Positions 36,033 through 44,355 of a stretch of 64,000 nt of DNA are shown here, piece by piece. Every line of letters begins with the position of its first letter. Within the stretch, counting starts at the first letter, position 1. The notes beneath the pieces were generated by a model. The model had not been told where the DNA came from, ran no database searches, and saw only the letters and a list, made by a program, of their open reading frames with translations. The translations under genes were made by a program, and so were the position numbers. Where the stretch lies: positions 182,634 to 246,633 of the forward strand of contig NZ_PGDQ01000007.1 of the NCBI RefSeq assembly GCF_003073135.1, written 5' to 3'. The DNA is from Euzebya rosea (GTDB lineage Bacteria > Actinomycetota > Nitriliruptoria > Euzebyales > Euzebyaceae).

Positions 36033-36626
36033 GTGGACACCGACGTCGCGCCGACCGAGCCCGCCCCCACGACCACCGTGTCGCTGAAGGAGTGGGGTGC
36101 CGCGATCCATGCCCTCCTGCAGGGCCGCCAGCAGATCCTGCTGCGCAAGGGCGGGATCCACGAGAAGGCCTTCGCCACGCCGGAGGAGGACGGCGGGTTC
36201 CTGCTGTTCCCGACCGTGGCCCACACCCACGCCGAGCGGACCCGTCCCGAGCACCACGACCTGCTGCCCGCCGGCGACGCCGACGCCACCGACGACCACC
36301 TCGTCGTCCGTGCCGGCGTGCACGTCGTCGATGTCGTCGAGGTGACCCGGCCCGAGCGGCTGCCCGAGCTCGACGACCTCCACATCTGGACGGCCGAGTC
36401 GATCCGCACCGACCGGGTGGAGTTCCGGCCGAAGCACCCGCTGCAGATCCTCGTCGTACAGGCCGTCGAGCTGCCCGAGGCCATCGTCCTGCCGCGGCTG
36501 GAGGCCTACGGCGGCTGCAGGTCCTGGATCGACGTGCACGTGGAGTGGGACGGATCGGGTCGGGTCGTCGGCGACCACGCCGAGCTCGAACGGGTGTCGC
36601 AACGGGTGCGGTCCACGGTCGGCTGA
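36033..36626 (+). CDS. DUF1802 family protein
   Basis: 197 residues from a GTG start. It opens with a low-complexity stretch and then has SLKEWGAAIHALLQGRQQILLRKGGIHE, the hallmark of the DUF1802 family, followed by FLLFPTVAHTH and HLVVRAGVHVVDVVEV. FRPKHPLQILVVQAVELPEAIVLP is the conserved end. The family is widespread in bacteria without an assigned activity. It diverges from the TtuB-like gene, so it could share regulation with the tRNA-thiolation pair. Nothing in the sequence shows a catalytic centre. Confidence 0.8.
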   Translation: MDTDVAPTEPAPTTTVSLKEWGAAIHALLQGRQQILLRKGGIHEKAFATPEEDGGFLLFPTVAHTHAERTRPEHHDLLPAGDADATDDHLVVRAGVHVVDVVEVTRPERLPELDDLHIWTAESIRTDRVEFRPKHPLQILVVQAVELPEAIVLPRLEAYGGCRSWIDVHVEWDGSGRVVGDHAELERVSQRVRSTVG

Positions 36627-36709
36627 TGGGCCTCGCGGCGGGGTGAGCCGCGATACGATCAGGAGTCGGCGGTGACGGGTCGGATGCCCGTGACGCCTGT
36701 GCGACCGAC

Positions 36710-38083
36710 GTGACTGACCTCTCCTCCTCCCCCCTCCCCGCAGCCACACGCCGAGCCATCGCGGCGGGCGTTGCCGTCCTCGCGATCCTGACGGTCCTCG
36801 GCACGGCACCGCAGCCCGGCTCGAGCGCTGCCGGCGATGACCTGGCGTTGACGCCGATGGTCCCGATGACGGTGGAGAGCGGCGCCGTCGGGCAGGGGGG
36901 CCAGACGTTCGCCCAGCTGTTCGACGAGATGCGCGCGCCCGAGGTCGGCGGCGAGGGCCAGGGCACCGTGGTGGTGGCCGCTCCCCCGTCCATCCCCGAG
37001 GTCCAGCCCGAGTCGCAGCCCCAGCCCGTGGCCACTGGCGCGGCCGCGCCCGCGTTGGCGGCCGTCCAACCGGTGGCCCCCACGATGACGGTGACCGGGC
37101 TCGACCCGGCGACCGCGTCGTCCCTCGCCGCACTCGAGGGTGTGGAGGCCGCGTCGGTTGTGGAGGTCGGTGAGCTGACCCTGGCCGTGCCGGGGGCCGA
37201 GCAAACGGTGACCGTCGCGGCGGTCGAGCCGGAGACGTTCCGGCCGCTGACCCCGCCGATCACCGCCAACGAGACCGCGGTGTGGGAGCGGATCATCGCC
37301 GGTGACGCCGCGTTCAACCACGACGCCGGCAACCGGCTTGCGGTGCCGCTGGGCAGCAGCGTGCAGACGGGATCGTCGGCCGGTGCCCTGCGCATCGGCG
37401 CCTACGCCTCCAACGGCATTCCCCCCGTGGCCGACGCGCTCGTGTCGGCAGACCGGGCCCGCCAGCTCGGATTCACCGGCGAGCCGGTCGTCTACGTCGC
37501 GCTGGCCCCCGGGGCCGACGGGTCGGCGGTGCGCGAGGCCGTCGCCGCGGCCGGTGGCGTCGTGGAGGAGATCGAGGAGCCGGTCGAGCAGCAGGCCTTC
37601 CTGACGGGGAGCGCCGCCGCCGACTTCTTCGAGCCGTTCAACTACATCGACCACGGTGACGGCCTGATCACCATCGACCCGGACTGGGTGGCCCGCAACA
37701 TCGAGACCCGGCGCTTGCCGATCTTCACCGGCAACGTGACCTGCCACCGCCAGATGCTGATCCAGCTGGAGGGGGCGCTGGCGGAGGTCGAGGCCGCCGG
37801 GCTGGCGCCGCTGATCGACACCAGCGACTACGGCGGCTGCTGGGTCGCACGCCACATCGACTGGCGTCCCGACCGGCCCATCTCCATGCACGGGTGGGGC
37901 CTGGCCGTCGACTTCAACGTCCAGACCAACATGCTCGGCGCGCAGCCGACCATGGACCCGCGGATCGTGGAGATCTTCGACCGCTGGGGCTTCGTCTGGG
38001 GTGGGCGCTGGTCCCGGCCGGACGGCATGCACTTCGAGCTGGGCGCGGTCCTGCAGGGCCCGACCGGCGGGACACAGCAGTAA
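36710..38083 (+). CDS. Exported M15-type peptidase (VanY/D,D-carboxypeptidase-like)
   Basis: 457 residues from GTG 36710. A signal or anchor segment covers about 14-33 (IAAGVAVLAILTVLGTA). About 250 residues of mostly Ala/Val-rich sequence of unknown fold follow, with a Pro/Gln-rich linker. The C-terminal 120 residues are an M15 metallopeptidase domain: IDTSDYGGCW, then SMHGWGLAVDFN with the zinc-binding His and Asp, and WSRPDGMHFELG with the second His. Such enzymes trim the D-Ala ends of peptidoglycan peptides. The N-terminal half may position the enzyme in the wall. It precedes tRNA-Leu. Confidence 0.83.
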   Translation: MTDLSSSPLPAATRRAIAAGVAVLAILTVLGTAPQPGSSAAGDDLALTPMVPMTVESGAVGQGGQTFAQLFDEMRAPEVGGEGQGTVVVAAPPSIPEVQPESQPQPVATGAAAPALAAVQPVAPTMTVTGLDPATASSLAALEGVEAASVVEVGELTLAVPGAEQTVTVAAVEPETFRPLTPPITANETAVWERIIAGDAAFNHDAGNRLAVPLGSSVQTGSSAGALRIGAYASNGIPPVADALVSADRARQLGFTGEPVVYVALAPGADGSAVREAVAAAGGVVEEIEEPVEQQAFLTGSAAADFFEPFNYIDHGDGLITIDPDWVARNIETRRLPIFTGNVTCHRQMLIQLEGALAEVEAAGLAPLIDTSDYGGCWVARHIDWRPDRPISMHGWGLAVDFNVQTNMLGAQPTMDPRIVEIFDRWGFVWGGRWSRPDGMHFELGAVLQGPTGGTQQ

Positions 38084-38096
38084 CCGTTGCCGTGAA

Positions 38097-38125
38097 TGGC
38101 CGAGCGGCCATCCGGCCGCTACACT
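38097..38125 (+). promoter_or_regulatory. Possible promoter of tRNA-Leu
   Basis: TACACT at 38120-38125 is a fair -10 hexamer, 12 bases before the 5' end of the tRNA. The sequence 17 bases upstream of it, TGGCCG, is only a weak -35. A GGCCGAGCGGCC repeat lies between. Assignment rests mostly on position. Confidence 0.3.
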
Positions 38126-38137
38126 GCCCGCTCCCAC

Positions 38138-38220
38138 GTCGGCGTGGCGGAATTGGTAGACGCGTACGGTTGAGGGCCGTATGAGCTTTGCTCGTGGAGG
38201 TTCAAGTCCTCTCGCCGACA
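38138..38220 (+). tRNA. tRNA-Leu (anticodon GAG)
   Basis: An 83-base class II tRNA. The acceptor stem GTCGGCG (38138-38144) pairs with CGCCGAC (38213-38219), and the discriminator is A at 38220. The D-loop contains GGTAGA. The anticodon stem TACGG/CCGTA holds the loop TTGAGGG with anticodon GAG at 38172-38174. A long variable arm TGAGC-TTT-GCTCG marks it as leucine type. The T-arm has GGTTCAAGTCC. The 3' CCA is not encoded. Confidence 0.95.
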
Positions 38221-38228
38221 CTCACGAA

Positions 38229-38260
38229 ACGCCCCGGACTCCCGGGGCGTTCGTCGTTTT
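38229..38260 (+). terminator. Rho-independent terminator after tRNA-Leu
   Basis: ACGCCCCGG (38229-38237) and CCGGGGCGT (38242-38250) form a perfect 9-bp stem with a four-base loop. The following stretch TCGTCGTTTT is T-rich for this genome. It starts eight bases after the tRNA 3' end. Confidence 0.8.
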
Positions 38261-38318
38261 CGCCTCGACCTGCGGGCGTTGCGGAATCGGCAGCAACGAC
38301 TCCACCACACCTGCCTGA

Positions 38319-38340
38319 GGTCGCACCTCGCAGCGACAGG
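38319..38340 (+). repeat. Left inverted-repeat copy flanking the HNH gene
   Basis: A 22-base element GGTCGCACCTCGCAGCGACAGG. The reverse complement of 40111-40132 matches it at 21 of 22 positions. The pair encloses 1,814 bases holding only the DUF222/HNH gene. The first half is itself partly palindromic (GAGGT-CGC-ACCTC when one base upstream is included). Confidence 0.7.
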
Positions 38341-38451
38341 ACGTCGACACGTTGCCCGTCGAACGGGGGCCCACGTCATCTGGCCGGGCCACCGAGGGCC
38401 GAGGCATGCCGACAGGCCCGCGTGCGGGCGCGGGTGCCCGTCCTTCCCGTC

Positions 38452-39717
38452 TCAGGTGCGGTTCAGCTGCGTCCCCCACGGGACGGTGACGATGCTGCGG
38501 TTGCCGCGGGTCCAGGTCATCCAGCCGCTCGTCGTGTCGACGTGGCCGGACCAGCCGTGGCGATGGATCAGCCGGAGGTGACCGCGCTGGGAGACGCACG
38601 CCAGGCGGTCGGGGTGGTGCAGTCCCGGGGTCAGGTGGTGCACCTCGGACAGCGGGATGCTCGTCCGGCCCGCCGGGTCGCGTGCACCCAGGTCTCGGGC
38701 CCGGACCGCCAGCAGGGTGTCCTCGGGCACCTCGCGGGCGTGCAGCCGGCGGGTGACCGTCAGGGGTCGGGCCCCGTCCATCACCACCGCCCGGACGTCG
38801 GCATCGCGGGCCAGCGCCTCGACGGCCCTGGCCGACAGCGTCGGCAGGGTGTTGTCGACCGCGACCTCGAGGCGACCGGCCGCCGTGGTCGAGACACGGT
38901 CCAGCGAGACGTGCACGACCATCAGCGGTTTGGCGTCGACGCGCCGGCCGGTGGCGGTGCGGCCGGCCAGCCGATCCGCGCACAGGCCCACCAGCGCCCG
39001 TCCACGCCGCTTGGCACGGGTCCGCCGCCGCGCGTGCCGCCCATTTGCCGTCATCGGCTGCCTCACCCGTGTGTCGTCATCAGCCGTGCGGTCGTCACGC
39101 GCTGCCTGTCGGTCCAGGCCGTTGAGCACGATCGCCGTGTCAGGGGCGTCGAGCTCGCCGTACAGCCTGGAGCGGCCGTCCAGGCCCATCTGGACCCAGA
39201 GGAACGTCGACGCGGCGTCGGCATCCTCCGCTCGTTCCTTGGCCGTCGCGCCGTGCAGCTCGTCCACGGCCTCGGCGACCGCCCATGCGAAGCGCTCGGG
39301 GTCCATGACCCCGACGAGCTCCTCGGATGCGCCGATGCGCTGGTCGACCGCCACACGGAGGTCACGGCCGAACCGGCGCAAGCGAGCGACCACGTCCCGC
39401 ACCATCGACCAGGACAACCGACCCTGCTGCCAGAGCGCGGTCGTGGCCGGCATCGAGGCCAGCACGTCCCCGGCGTCCAGCAGCATCGCCTGTTCGGCGC
39501 CGGTGAAGCCGTGCTGGACGGCCAGCTGGACGTCCAGCGGCAGTCCCTCGAGCGCCTCGACCACCCCCGCCCGGTTCACGTCGGCCAGCACGAACACCAG
39601 CCGACGAACCGCGTTCTCGCGCACGGCGATGGCCTCGACCATCTCGGCCACGAGCACCGACCCCTCGGCCAGGCTCGGCGGCCCACCCAACTGCATCTGA
39701 TCCACTCCCGGATCCAT
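38452..39717 (-). CDS. DUF222/HNH endonuclease domain protein (13E12 repeat family)
   Basis: 421 residues from ATG 39717, preceded by GAGGAGG. The long N-terminal region is DUF222, including LLDAGDVLASMPATTALWQQGRLSWSMVRDVVARL. The C-terminal end has VHHLTPGLHHPDRLACVSQRGHLRLIHRHGW, an HNH nuclease core with His-His and a later His. The zinc-binding cysteine pairs seen in many HNH domains are absent, which is usual for this group. Related 13E12 proteins are multicopy in mycobacteria and lie in REP13E12 elements. A basic segment of about 20 residues (RRRTRAKRRGR) sits mid-protein. Inverted 22-bp repeats enclose the gene, suggesting mobility or past movement. Confidence 0.85.
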   Translation of the reverse strand: MDPGVDQMQLGGPPSLAEGSVLVAEMVEAIAVRENAVRRLVFVLADVNRAGVVEALEGLPLDVQLAVQHGFTGAEQAMLLDAGDVLASMPATTALWQQGRLSWSMVRDVVARLRRFGRDLRVAVDQRIGASEELVGVMDPERFAWAVAEAVDELHGATAKERAEDADAASTFLWVQMGLDGRSRLYGELDAPDTAIVLNGLDRQAARDDRTADDDTRVRQPMTANGRHARRRTRAKRRGRALVGLCADRLAGRTATGRRVDAKPLMVVHVSLDRVSTTAAGRLEVAVDNTLPTLSARAVEALARDADVRAVVMDGARPLTVTRRLHAREVPEDTLLAVRARDLGARDPAGRTSIPLSEVHHLTPGLHHPDRLACVSQRGHLRLIHRHGWSGHVDTTSGWMTWTRGNRSIVTVPWGTQLNRT

Positions 39718-40057
39718 TGATCACCCTCCTCTGCAACACCGTCACGATCGACGTGATGTGTTCACCATACGGTCGGGGTGTGACATCCCGGTCGGGGCCG
39801 TCGGCTGCGATGTGCACAATCGGTGGAGGCCCCTTTTCAACACCTCGAAAGCGGTGACTGAATCCGACACGGAAGGCCCACGACGTTCGATGCACCTGCT
39901 CAGCCGTCGGACAACACTCGTCTCCTGCATGACCAACATGCCCCTTGCGGGCGCGCCGACGAGTCGTGAGGATTCGGATCACGCCGCGACCGGCCCGATC
40001 AAGGCTCGGCGGCGGACACACCTCCACATCACCGGCCACCTCTTGGCCCGGACCATC

Positions 40058-40086
40058 CGACGCCCCGAGCACCGCTCGGGGCGTCG
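40058..40086. repeat. 13-bp perfect stem-loop in the gene-free stretch
   Basis: CGACGCCCCGAGC (40058-40070) and GCTCGGGGCGTCG (40074-40086) pair perfectly around a three-base loop. It lies about 100 bases past the stop of the minus-strand MOSC gene, so it may terminate that transcript. No T-run is present on either side. The inner sequence resembles the terminator after tRNA-Leu. Confidence 0.6.
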
Positions 40087-40110
40087 CTCCGTCCGGACCT
40101 CGCCCGGATG

Positions 40111-40132
40111 CCTGTCGCTGTGAGGTGCGACC
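40111..40132 (-). repeat. Right inverted-repeat copy flanking the HNH gene
   Basis: CCTGTCGCTGTGAGGTGCGACC, the inverted partner of 38319-38340 with one mismatch. No clear short direct duplication is seen just outside the two copies. Confidence 0.7.
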
Positions 40133-40184
40133 AAAGGCACCCGTCCGGGGCCGGCCAACAGCCCCGGGATCGAGACAGGGCCGG

Positions 40185-40763
40185 CTACGCCGCCACGGGC
40201 TCGTCGGCCGGCACCTTGGCCACGACGTCACCGGCACGGATCGTGCCCGGCACCACGACCCTGGCGTTCACGCCGCGGAACCGGCGCAGCTTGCCCTCGC
40301 CGGTGTTGACGAAGCGCAGCGCATCCACGCCGTAGCGGTCGGCGAACTTGGCGCAGCCGGTGTGGGGCTGGTCGGTCACCTCGATGACCGCCGTCCCCAG
40401 CGACAGGCGCGTCCCGACAGGAAGGTTCTCCGGGCTCAGGTCCAGGTCGACCAGCAGCTGGTCCCCTGCCCACCGCCACCGCTCCCGGTCCCCGGCGCTG
40501 ATCGCATCGACGACCCGGGCGTTCATGACGTTGAGCTGCATGTCGGGATGGCTCGACCCGTCCTCGGTACGGCGGCTGCCACGGACGTGCCAGGTGTCCC
40601 CGACGAGGCCGAGCGCCAGGTCCAGCTCGCCCTCCTCGAGCACCTCGCGTTCGTCCACGTCCGGGCGCCGGACGATCATCTCCAGCACCCCCTCGTCAAT
40701 CGGCGATCCGGCGATGTGCGCCAGCCGTGACTCCAGGTCCTGTGCAGTCGGGTACAGCAGCAT
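40185..40763 (-). CDS. MOSC domain protein
   Basis: 192 residues from ATG 40763. The MOSC features are VMNARVVDAIS, a beta-rich core with LPVGTRLSLGTAVIEVTDQPHTGCAKFADRYG containing the conserved Cys, and FRGVNARVVVPGTIRAGD near the end. MOSC domains bind molybdenum cofactor sulfide or act as stand-alone sulfur-transfer proteins. The frame continues upstream to 41618, but that part is antisense to the ArsR-fusion gene. It diverges from that gene over 186 bases. Reaction partner unknown. Confidence 0.85.
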   Translation of the reverse strand: MLLYPTAQDLESRLAHIAGSPIDEGVLEMIVRRPDVDEREVLEEGELDLALGLVGDTWHVRGSRRTEDGSSHPDMQLNVMNARVVDAISAGDRERWRWAGDQLLVDLDLSPENLPVGTRLSLGTAVIEVTDQPHTGCAKFADRYGVDALRFVNTGEGKLRRFRGVNARVVVPGTIRAGDVVAKVPADEPVAA

Positions 40764-40949
40764 GGCACCGAGTGTTGCCGACGGAGCACCGGCCACTCCG
40801 CAGGCCAGTTCCCCGCACGGAACCCCGCGCGGACCCCTGCGCACATGTTCACGAGGGCGAAACACAACCAGCGTCGACCGTAACCGCCCGGTGACGAACC
40901 TCCGGCAGGATGGCGCCGTGATGCGGACACGACCGACGGGGACCGGTGC

Positions 40950-41675
40950 ATGAACCAGCCTGAACTCGCGCCGATGGACGAGGCCCTCAACGCCAGGAGC
41001 ACGGTGTTCGCCGCGCTCGGCGAGCCGGTGCGCCTCGCCATCGTCGAGTCCCTGCTGCTCAGCGACCTGACCCCCCAGGACATCGTCACGGCGATGGACA
41101 TCCGCTCCAACCTGCTGGCCCACCACCTCAACGTCCTCCAGTCCGCCGGCCTGCTCGAGCGCATCCGCAGCACGGGGGACGGTCGCCGCCGCTACCTCCG
41201 GCTGCGGACCGACAGCCCGCGTCCAGCGGTGCACGTGCCGCCGCTGCACGCCCGCAACGTCATGTTCGTCTGCGCCGACCACGGCGTGCGCTCCATGGTC
41301 GCCGAGCGGCTCTGGGCCACGATCTCCGACATACCGGCAAGCTCCGCAGGGCGGGCCGCGAACCGGACGCTGACTCCCATGGCACGGAGGGTGGCTGCCG
41401 AGACCAACCTCGGCGCGCTCGACCGGCCGCCGACGTCGTGGCAGGACCTGCGGACCCCACCCGACCTGCTCGTGACCCTCTCCGACGTCGTCAGGGAGAC
41501 CGCCACCCTGCCGGTGGGACCGAACACGACCCTGCTTCACTGGTCGACACCCGAACCGGCAGACGAGCAACGGCAGGCCTACCTGGACATGGTCCAGCAC
41601 CTGGCGACCCGGATGCACGTGCTTGCCACGGCGCTCGGCTCGACCAACGGTGCTCGCGAACGCGTCAGCGCCTGA
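40950..41675 (+). CDS. ArsR-type HTH fused to low-molecular-weight phosphatase/arsenate reductase-like domain
   Basis: 241 residues. Residues 10-90 are an ArsR-family winged helix (FAALGEPVRLAIVESLLLSDLTPQDI, SNLLAHHLNVLQSAGLLE). Residues 100-230 are a low-molecular-weight phosphatase fold with the P-loop VCADHGVRS: Cys108, five residues, Arg114, Ser115. This is the CX5R motif used by tyrosine phosphatases and by thioredoxin-linked ArsC enzymes. A later PPDLLVTLSDVV could place the catalytic Asp. The fusion suggests a sensor-regulator in which the phosphatase-like half reads an oxyanion or a phosphoprotein. No arsenic transporter gene is next to it. Confidence 0.82.
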   Translation: MNQPELAPMDEALNARSTVFAALGEPVRLAIVESLLLSDLTPQDIVTAMDIRSNLLAHHLNVLQSAGLLERIRSTGDGRRRYLRLRTDSPRPAVHVPPLHARNVMFVCADHGVRSMVAERLWATISDIPASSAGRAANRTLTPMARRVAAETNLGALDRPPTSWQDLRTPPDLLVTLSDVVRETATLPVGPNTTLLHWSTPEPADEQRQAYLDMVQHLATRMHVLATALGSTNGARERVSA

Positions 41676-41690
41676 TCCGCACCGCCACGC

Positions 41691-43070
41691 CTACTCCGGG
41701 ACCTCCAGCAACACCTGCTCCACGACCTCGGTCAGCGCAGGATGGGGCCACACCACTCCGGTGGCGACCTGCTCGACGGTCTGCCCGAACGTCATGGCCT
41801 GCACCAGTGGCTGGAGGAGGATCGAGGCCATCGGGCCGATGATGTGTGCCCCGAGGATCTCGCGGCTGTCCCCGTCGGCGACGACCTTGGCGAACGACGT
41901 GGTGTCCTCCAGGGCCCACCCGTAGGCGGTGGCGGCGTAGTCACGCCGTCCCACGACGATGCGCCGGCCGGTGTGTCGGGCCTCCTCCTCCAGCATCCCG
42001 ACCGACGCAACCTCCGGGTCGGTGAACGTCGCGCGAGGCTGGTTCGGCAGCGTCGGCGCGATCGGGTCGTCAGGGTGCAGCAGGTTGTGCTGGATGGCCT
42101 TCGCGTGGGCGTTGGCGACGTGCTTCAGGTCGTGGTGCGGCGCGGCGAGGTCCCCCAGCGCCCACACCCCCTCGGCGTCGGTGCGCATGAACTCGTCGAC
42201 CAACGGCCGGTGCTGGGCGTCGGCGGTGACGCCGCCGGCCGGGAGGTCCATGCGATCGCCGTTGGAGCGGCGGCCGGCCGCGACGAGCAGGACGTCGGTG
42301 TCGACGGACTCCCCGGTGTCGAGCTCGAGGGACACCACACCCGCCGAGGAGGACGACGCCGCCTTGGCGACCGTCCCGGTGCGCACGTCGATCCCCCGTT
42401 CGCGGAACCGCTCGGTCAGGGCGTCGCCGATCTCCGGCTCCTCCTCCCCCAGCAGCCTGGGACCACGGACGAGCATCGTCACCGACGAGCCGAGCCCGTC
42501 GAAGACGTGGGCCATCTCCGCGGCGACCGCCCCGCCGCCGATGACCACCAGACGGTCGGGGAGCGCGTCGAGGCGCATGATCGTGTCGGAGGTGTGGAAC
42601 GCGACCTCGTCGATGCCGTCGATGGTCGGGACGAAGGGCCGGGTCCCCGCCGCCAGGACGATCCGGTCGGCGGTGAGCGTCGTGTCGCCCGTCCGCAGCG
42701 TCCGCTCGCCGACGAACCGCGCAGGCGCGTCGTACACGTCGACGTTGGGCAGGCCACGGCGGTACGCCTCTCCCCCAGCGGCGATCGGGTCGATCCGACC
42801 GAACACCCGGTCGCGGATCGCCGGCCAGTCCGCCCCCTCGAACGTGCCGTGCACGCCGTAGCGGCCAGCCGTCCGGATCGAGCGGCCCACGTCGGCGGCA
42901 TGCACGAACATCTTCGACGGGATGCAGCCCCGGTTCAGGCACGTGCCGCCGAACACGTCCGGTTCGATGATCGCGATGCGCCAGTCCTCCATCGCTTCGT
43001 TGGGGATGGAGTTGCCCGAACCGGTGCCCAGGATGGCCAGGTCGTAGTGGGGCTGCTCGGGGGACGACAC
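41691..43070 (-). CDS. mtr: Mycothione reductase
   Basis: 459 residues from GTG 43070. FAD site GTGSGNS; redox disulfide GGTCLNRGCIPSK with Cys44 and Cys49; NADPH site VVIGGGAVAAEMAHVF; second FAD motif VWALGDLA; C-terminal active-site base HPALTEVVEQ. The N-terminal GTGSGNSIPNEAMEDWRIAIIE distinguishes mycothione reductase from lipoamide dehydrogenase and glutathione reductase. It reduces mycothiol disulfide, the main thiol buffer of actinobacteria, in the cytoplasm. A longer frame reaches 43151 without family support. It diverges from a WYL regulator. Confidence 0.92.
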   Translation of the reverse strand: MSSPEQPHYDLAILGTGSGNSIPNEAMEDWRIAIIEPDVFGGTCLNRGCIPSKMFVHAADVGRSIRTAGRYGVHGTFEGADWPAIRDRVFGRIDPIAAGGEAYRRGLPNVDVYDAPARFVGERTLRTGDTTLTADRIVLAAGTRPFVPTIDGIDEVAFHTSDTIMRLDALPDRLVVIGGGAVAAEMAHVFDGLGSSVTMLVRGPRLLGEEEPEIGDALTERFRERGIDVRTGTVAKAASSSSAGVVSLELDTGESVDTDVLLVAAGRRSNGDRMDLPAGGVTADAQHRPLVDEFMRTDAEGVWALGDLAAPHHDLKHVANAHAKAIQHNLLHPDDPIAPTLPNQPRATFTDPEVASVGMLEEEARHTGRRIVVGRRDYAATAYGWALEDTTSFAKVVADGDSREILGAHIIGPMASILLQPLVQAMTFGQTVEQVATGVVWPHPALTEVVEQVLLEVPE

Positions 43071-43295
43071 GTTGGGGTTCCTCTGGTCGAAGGTTGCTGA
43101 CAGGATGCTGGCACCAGCAGCGCCATGACGCCCGGACGGGTCGCCACCCACGAGGCAGTGTCACATGATGGACGTTGCACCCGTCGGACCGGGCAGGCCG
43201 CACGACGGCGGTCAGCCGCAGAACACGCCCACCCGCCGCCGCATTCCCCCATCGCCCACCCGCAGGACGACCGACCGACCGAAAGGCCCAGTGCC

Positions 43296-43979
43296 GTGCG
43301 ACGCGCTGATCGACTCTTCTCGATCGTCCTGGAGCTCCGTCGACGCGGGGTCACGACCGCGGCCCAGCTCGCCGATCACCTCGGCGTGTCCGAGCGCACC
43401 ATCTACCGCGACATCGCCGACCTGGTGGGCTCCGGCGTCCCCGTGGAGGGCGAGGCCGGCGTCGGCTATCGCCTTGGCCGCAACTTCGACCTCCCCCCGC
43501 TGATGTTCACCCTGTCGGAGGTCCAGGCGATCGTCCTCGGGATGCGGATGGTCGAGTCCTTCGCCGACGACGACCTGCGGGCCGCCGCTCGGTCGGCCAT
43601 GGCCAAGGTCGAGACGGTGCTGCCGGAGGGCGAGCGCCATCGCGTCGAGGGGACCCCCCTCTACGCCCACAGCGTCGACCAGTCCGCCCACCTGACCGCC
43701 CACATGCCCGAGGTCCGCCGGGCCATCGACAACCGTCGCCGGCTGCGTCTGGCCTACGCCGATGCGGCCGGGACCACCACCGAACGGGTCGTGCGGCCGC
43801 TCGGCCTGTTCTTCTGGGGTCGGACCTGGACGGTGGCCGGGTGGTGCGAGCTGCGCGAGGACCACCGGACGTTCCGCGTGGACCGCATCGTCAACGCCGT
43901 CTCGCTGCCGGACGGGTTCGAGCACCACCCGCCGGTGACCCTCGACGACTACATCGACGCGGTATCAGGAGGTGCATGA
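43296..43979 (+). CDS. YafY-type HTH-WYL transcriptional regulator
   Basis: 227 residues from GTG 43296, with AAAGG upstream. The N-terminal helix-turn-helix is RADRLFSIVLELRRRGVTTAAQLADHLGVSERTIYRDIADL. The WYL domain covers about residues 120-210, with RVVRPLGLFFWGRTWTVAGWCELREDHRTFRVDRI. Such proteins respond to small molecules or nucleic acid through the WYL pocket. The gene diverges from mycothione reductase, so control of thiol redox genes is possible. Distinct from PafB/PafC in length and sequence. Confidence 0.87.
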   Translation: MRRADRLFSIVLELRRRGVTTAAQLADHLGVSERTIYRDIADLVGSGVPVEGEAGVGYRLGRNFDLPPLMFTLSEVQAIVLGMRMVESFADDDLRAAARSAMAKVETVLPEGERHRVEGTPLYAHSVDQSAHLTAHMPEVRRAIDNRRRLRLAYADAAGTTTERVVRPLGLFFWGRTWTVAGWCELREDHRTFRVDRIVNAVSLPDGFEHHPPVTLDDYIDAVSGGA

Positions 43980-44111
43980 GTCGCTCCGGAAGGGGGTAGA
44001 GGTCGGAGGCACGACCGCAGGCCAACGGACGAATGTCACCGAAGGGTCACGCCCACGACCTCCCTGCCGATCGACCATCCACACGACGACACGTGACCAG
44101 GAGGAGCCCCC

Positions 44112-44273
44112 ATGCTCGTCAGCACCCCGCCCCGTACTCGCCGCAGCACCATGTACTGGGTCGGGCAGTCGTCGTCCATGCGGCAGGGCCGTCGTCGCGC
44201 GAGCGACCCCTCGTCGATGGTGATGACGGTCGTCGCCGTCCTCGCGCTGGTCATCATCGCCGGCCTCGGCTGA
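44112..44273 (+). CDS. Small membrane protein of 53 residues
   Basis: ATG 44112 is preceded by AGGAGGAG at good spacing. The peptide has a basic N-terminal half (PPRTRRS, RQGRRRAS) and one hydrophobic helix at residues 36-51 (MVMTVVAVLALVIIAG), so it is likely a single-span membrane protein with the N-terminus in the cytoplasm. No homologue recognised. It lies between the WYL regulator and the sulfurtransferase on the same strand. Its strong ribosome-binding site argues that it is translated. Confidence 0.62.
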   Translation: MLVSTPPRTRRSTMYWVGQSSSMRQGRRRASDPSSMVMTVVAVLALVIIAGLG

Positions 44274-44355
44274 CCACGGCCGTTCCCGTTCCGGACGTCG
44301 GCTGACCGCAGCCGTACGTCGCCGGGGCGACGGTGACGGGTGATACTGCGAGGCC

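Larger units (their letters stand above)
39718..40184. other. 467-base gene-free stretch upstream of the HNH gene
   Basis: No frame here has a plausible start, ribosome-binding site or family match. It contains a 13-bp perfect hairpin at 40058-40086 and the right inverted-repeat copy at 40111-40132. Its first part is less GC-rich than the rest of the window (around 39,760-39,960), consistent with a promoter region for the HNH gene or with transferred DNA. Confidence 0.6.

Noticed and set aside
39758..40123. Small frames in the stretch upstream of the HNH gene
   Set aside because: None has a ribosome-binding site or recognisable protein features, and two overlap on opposite strands.
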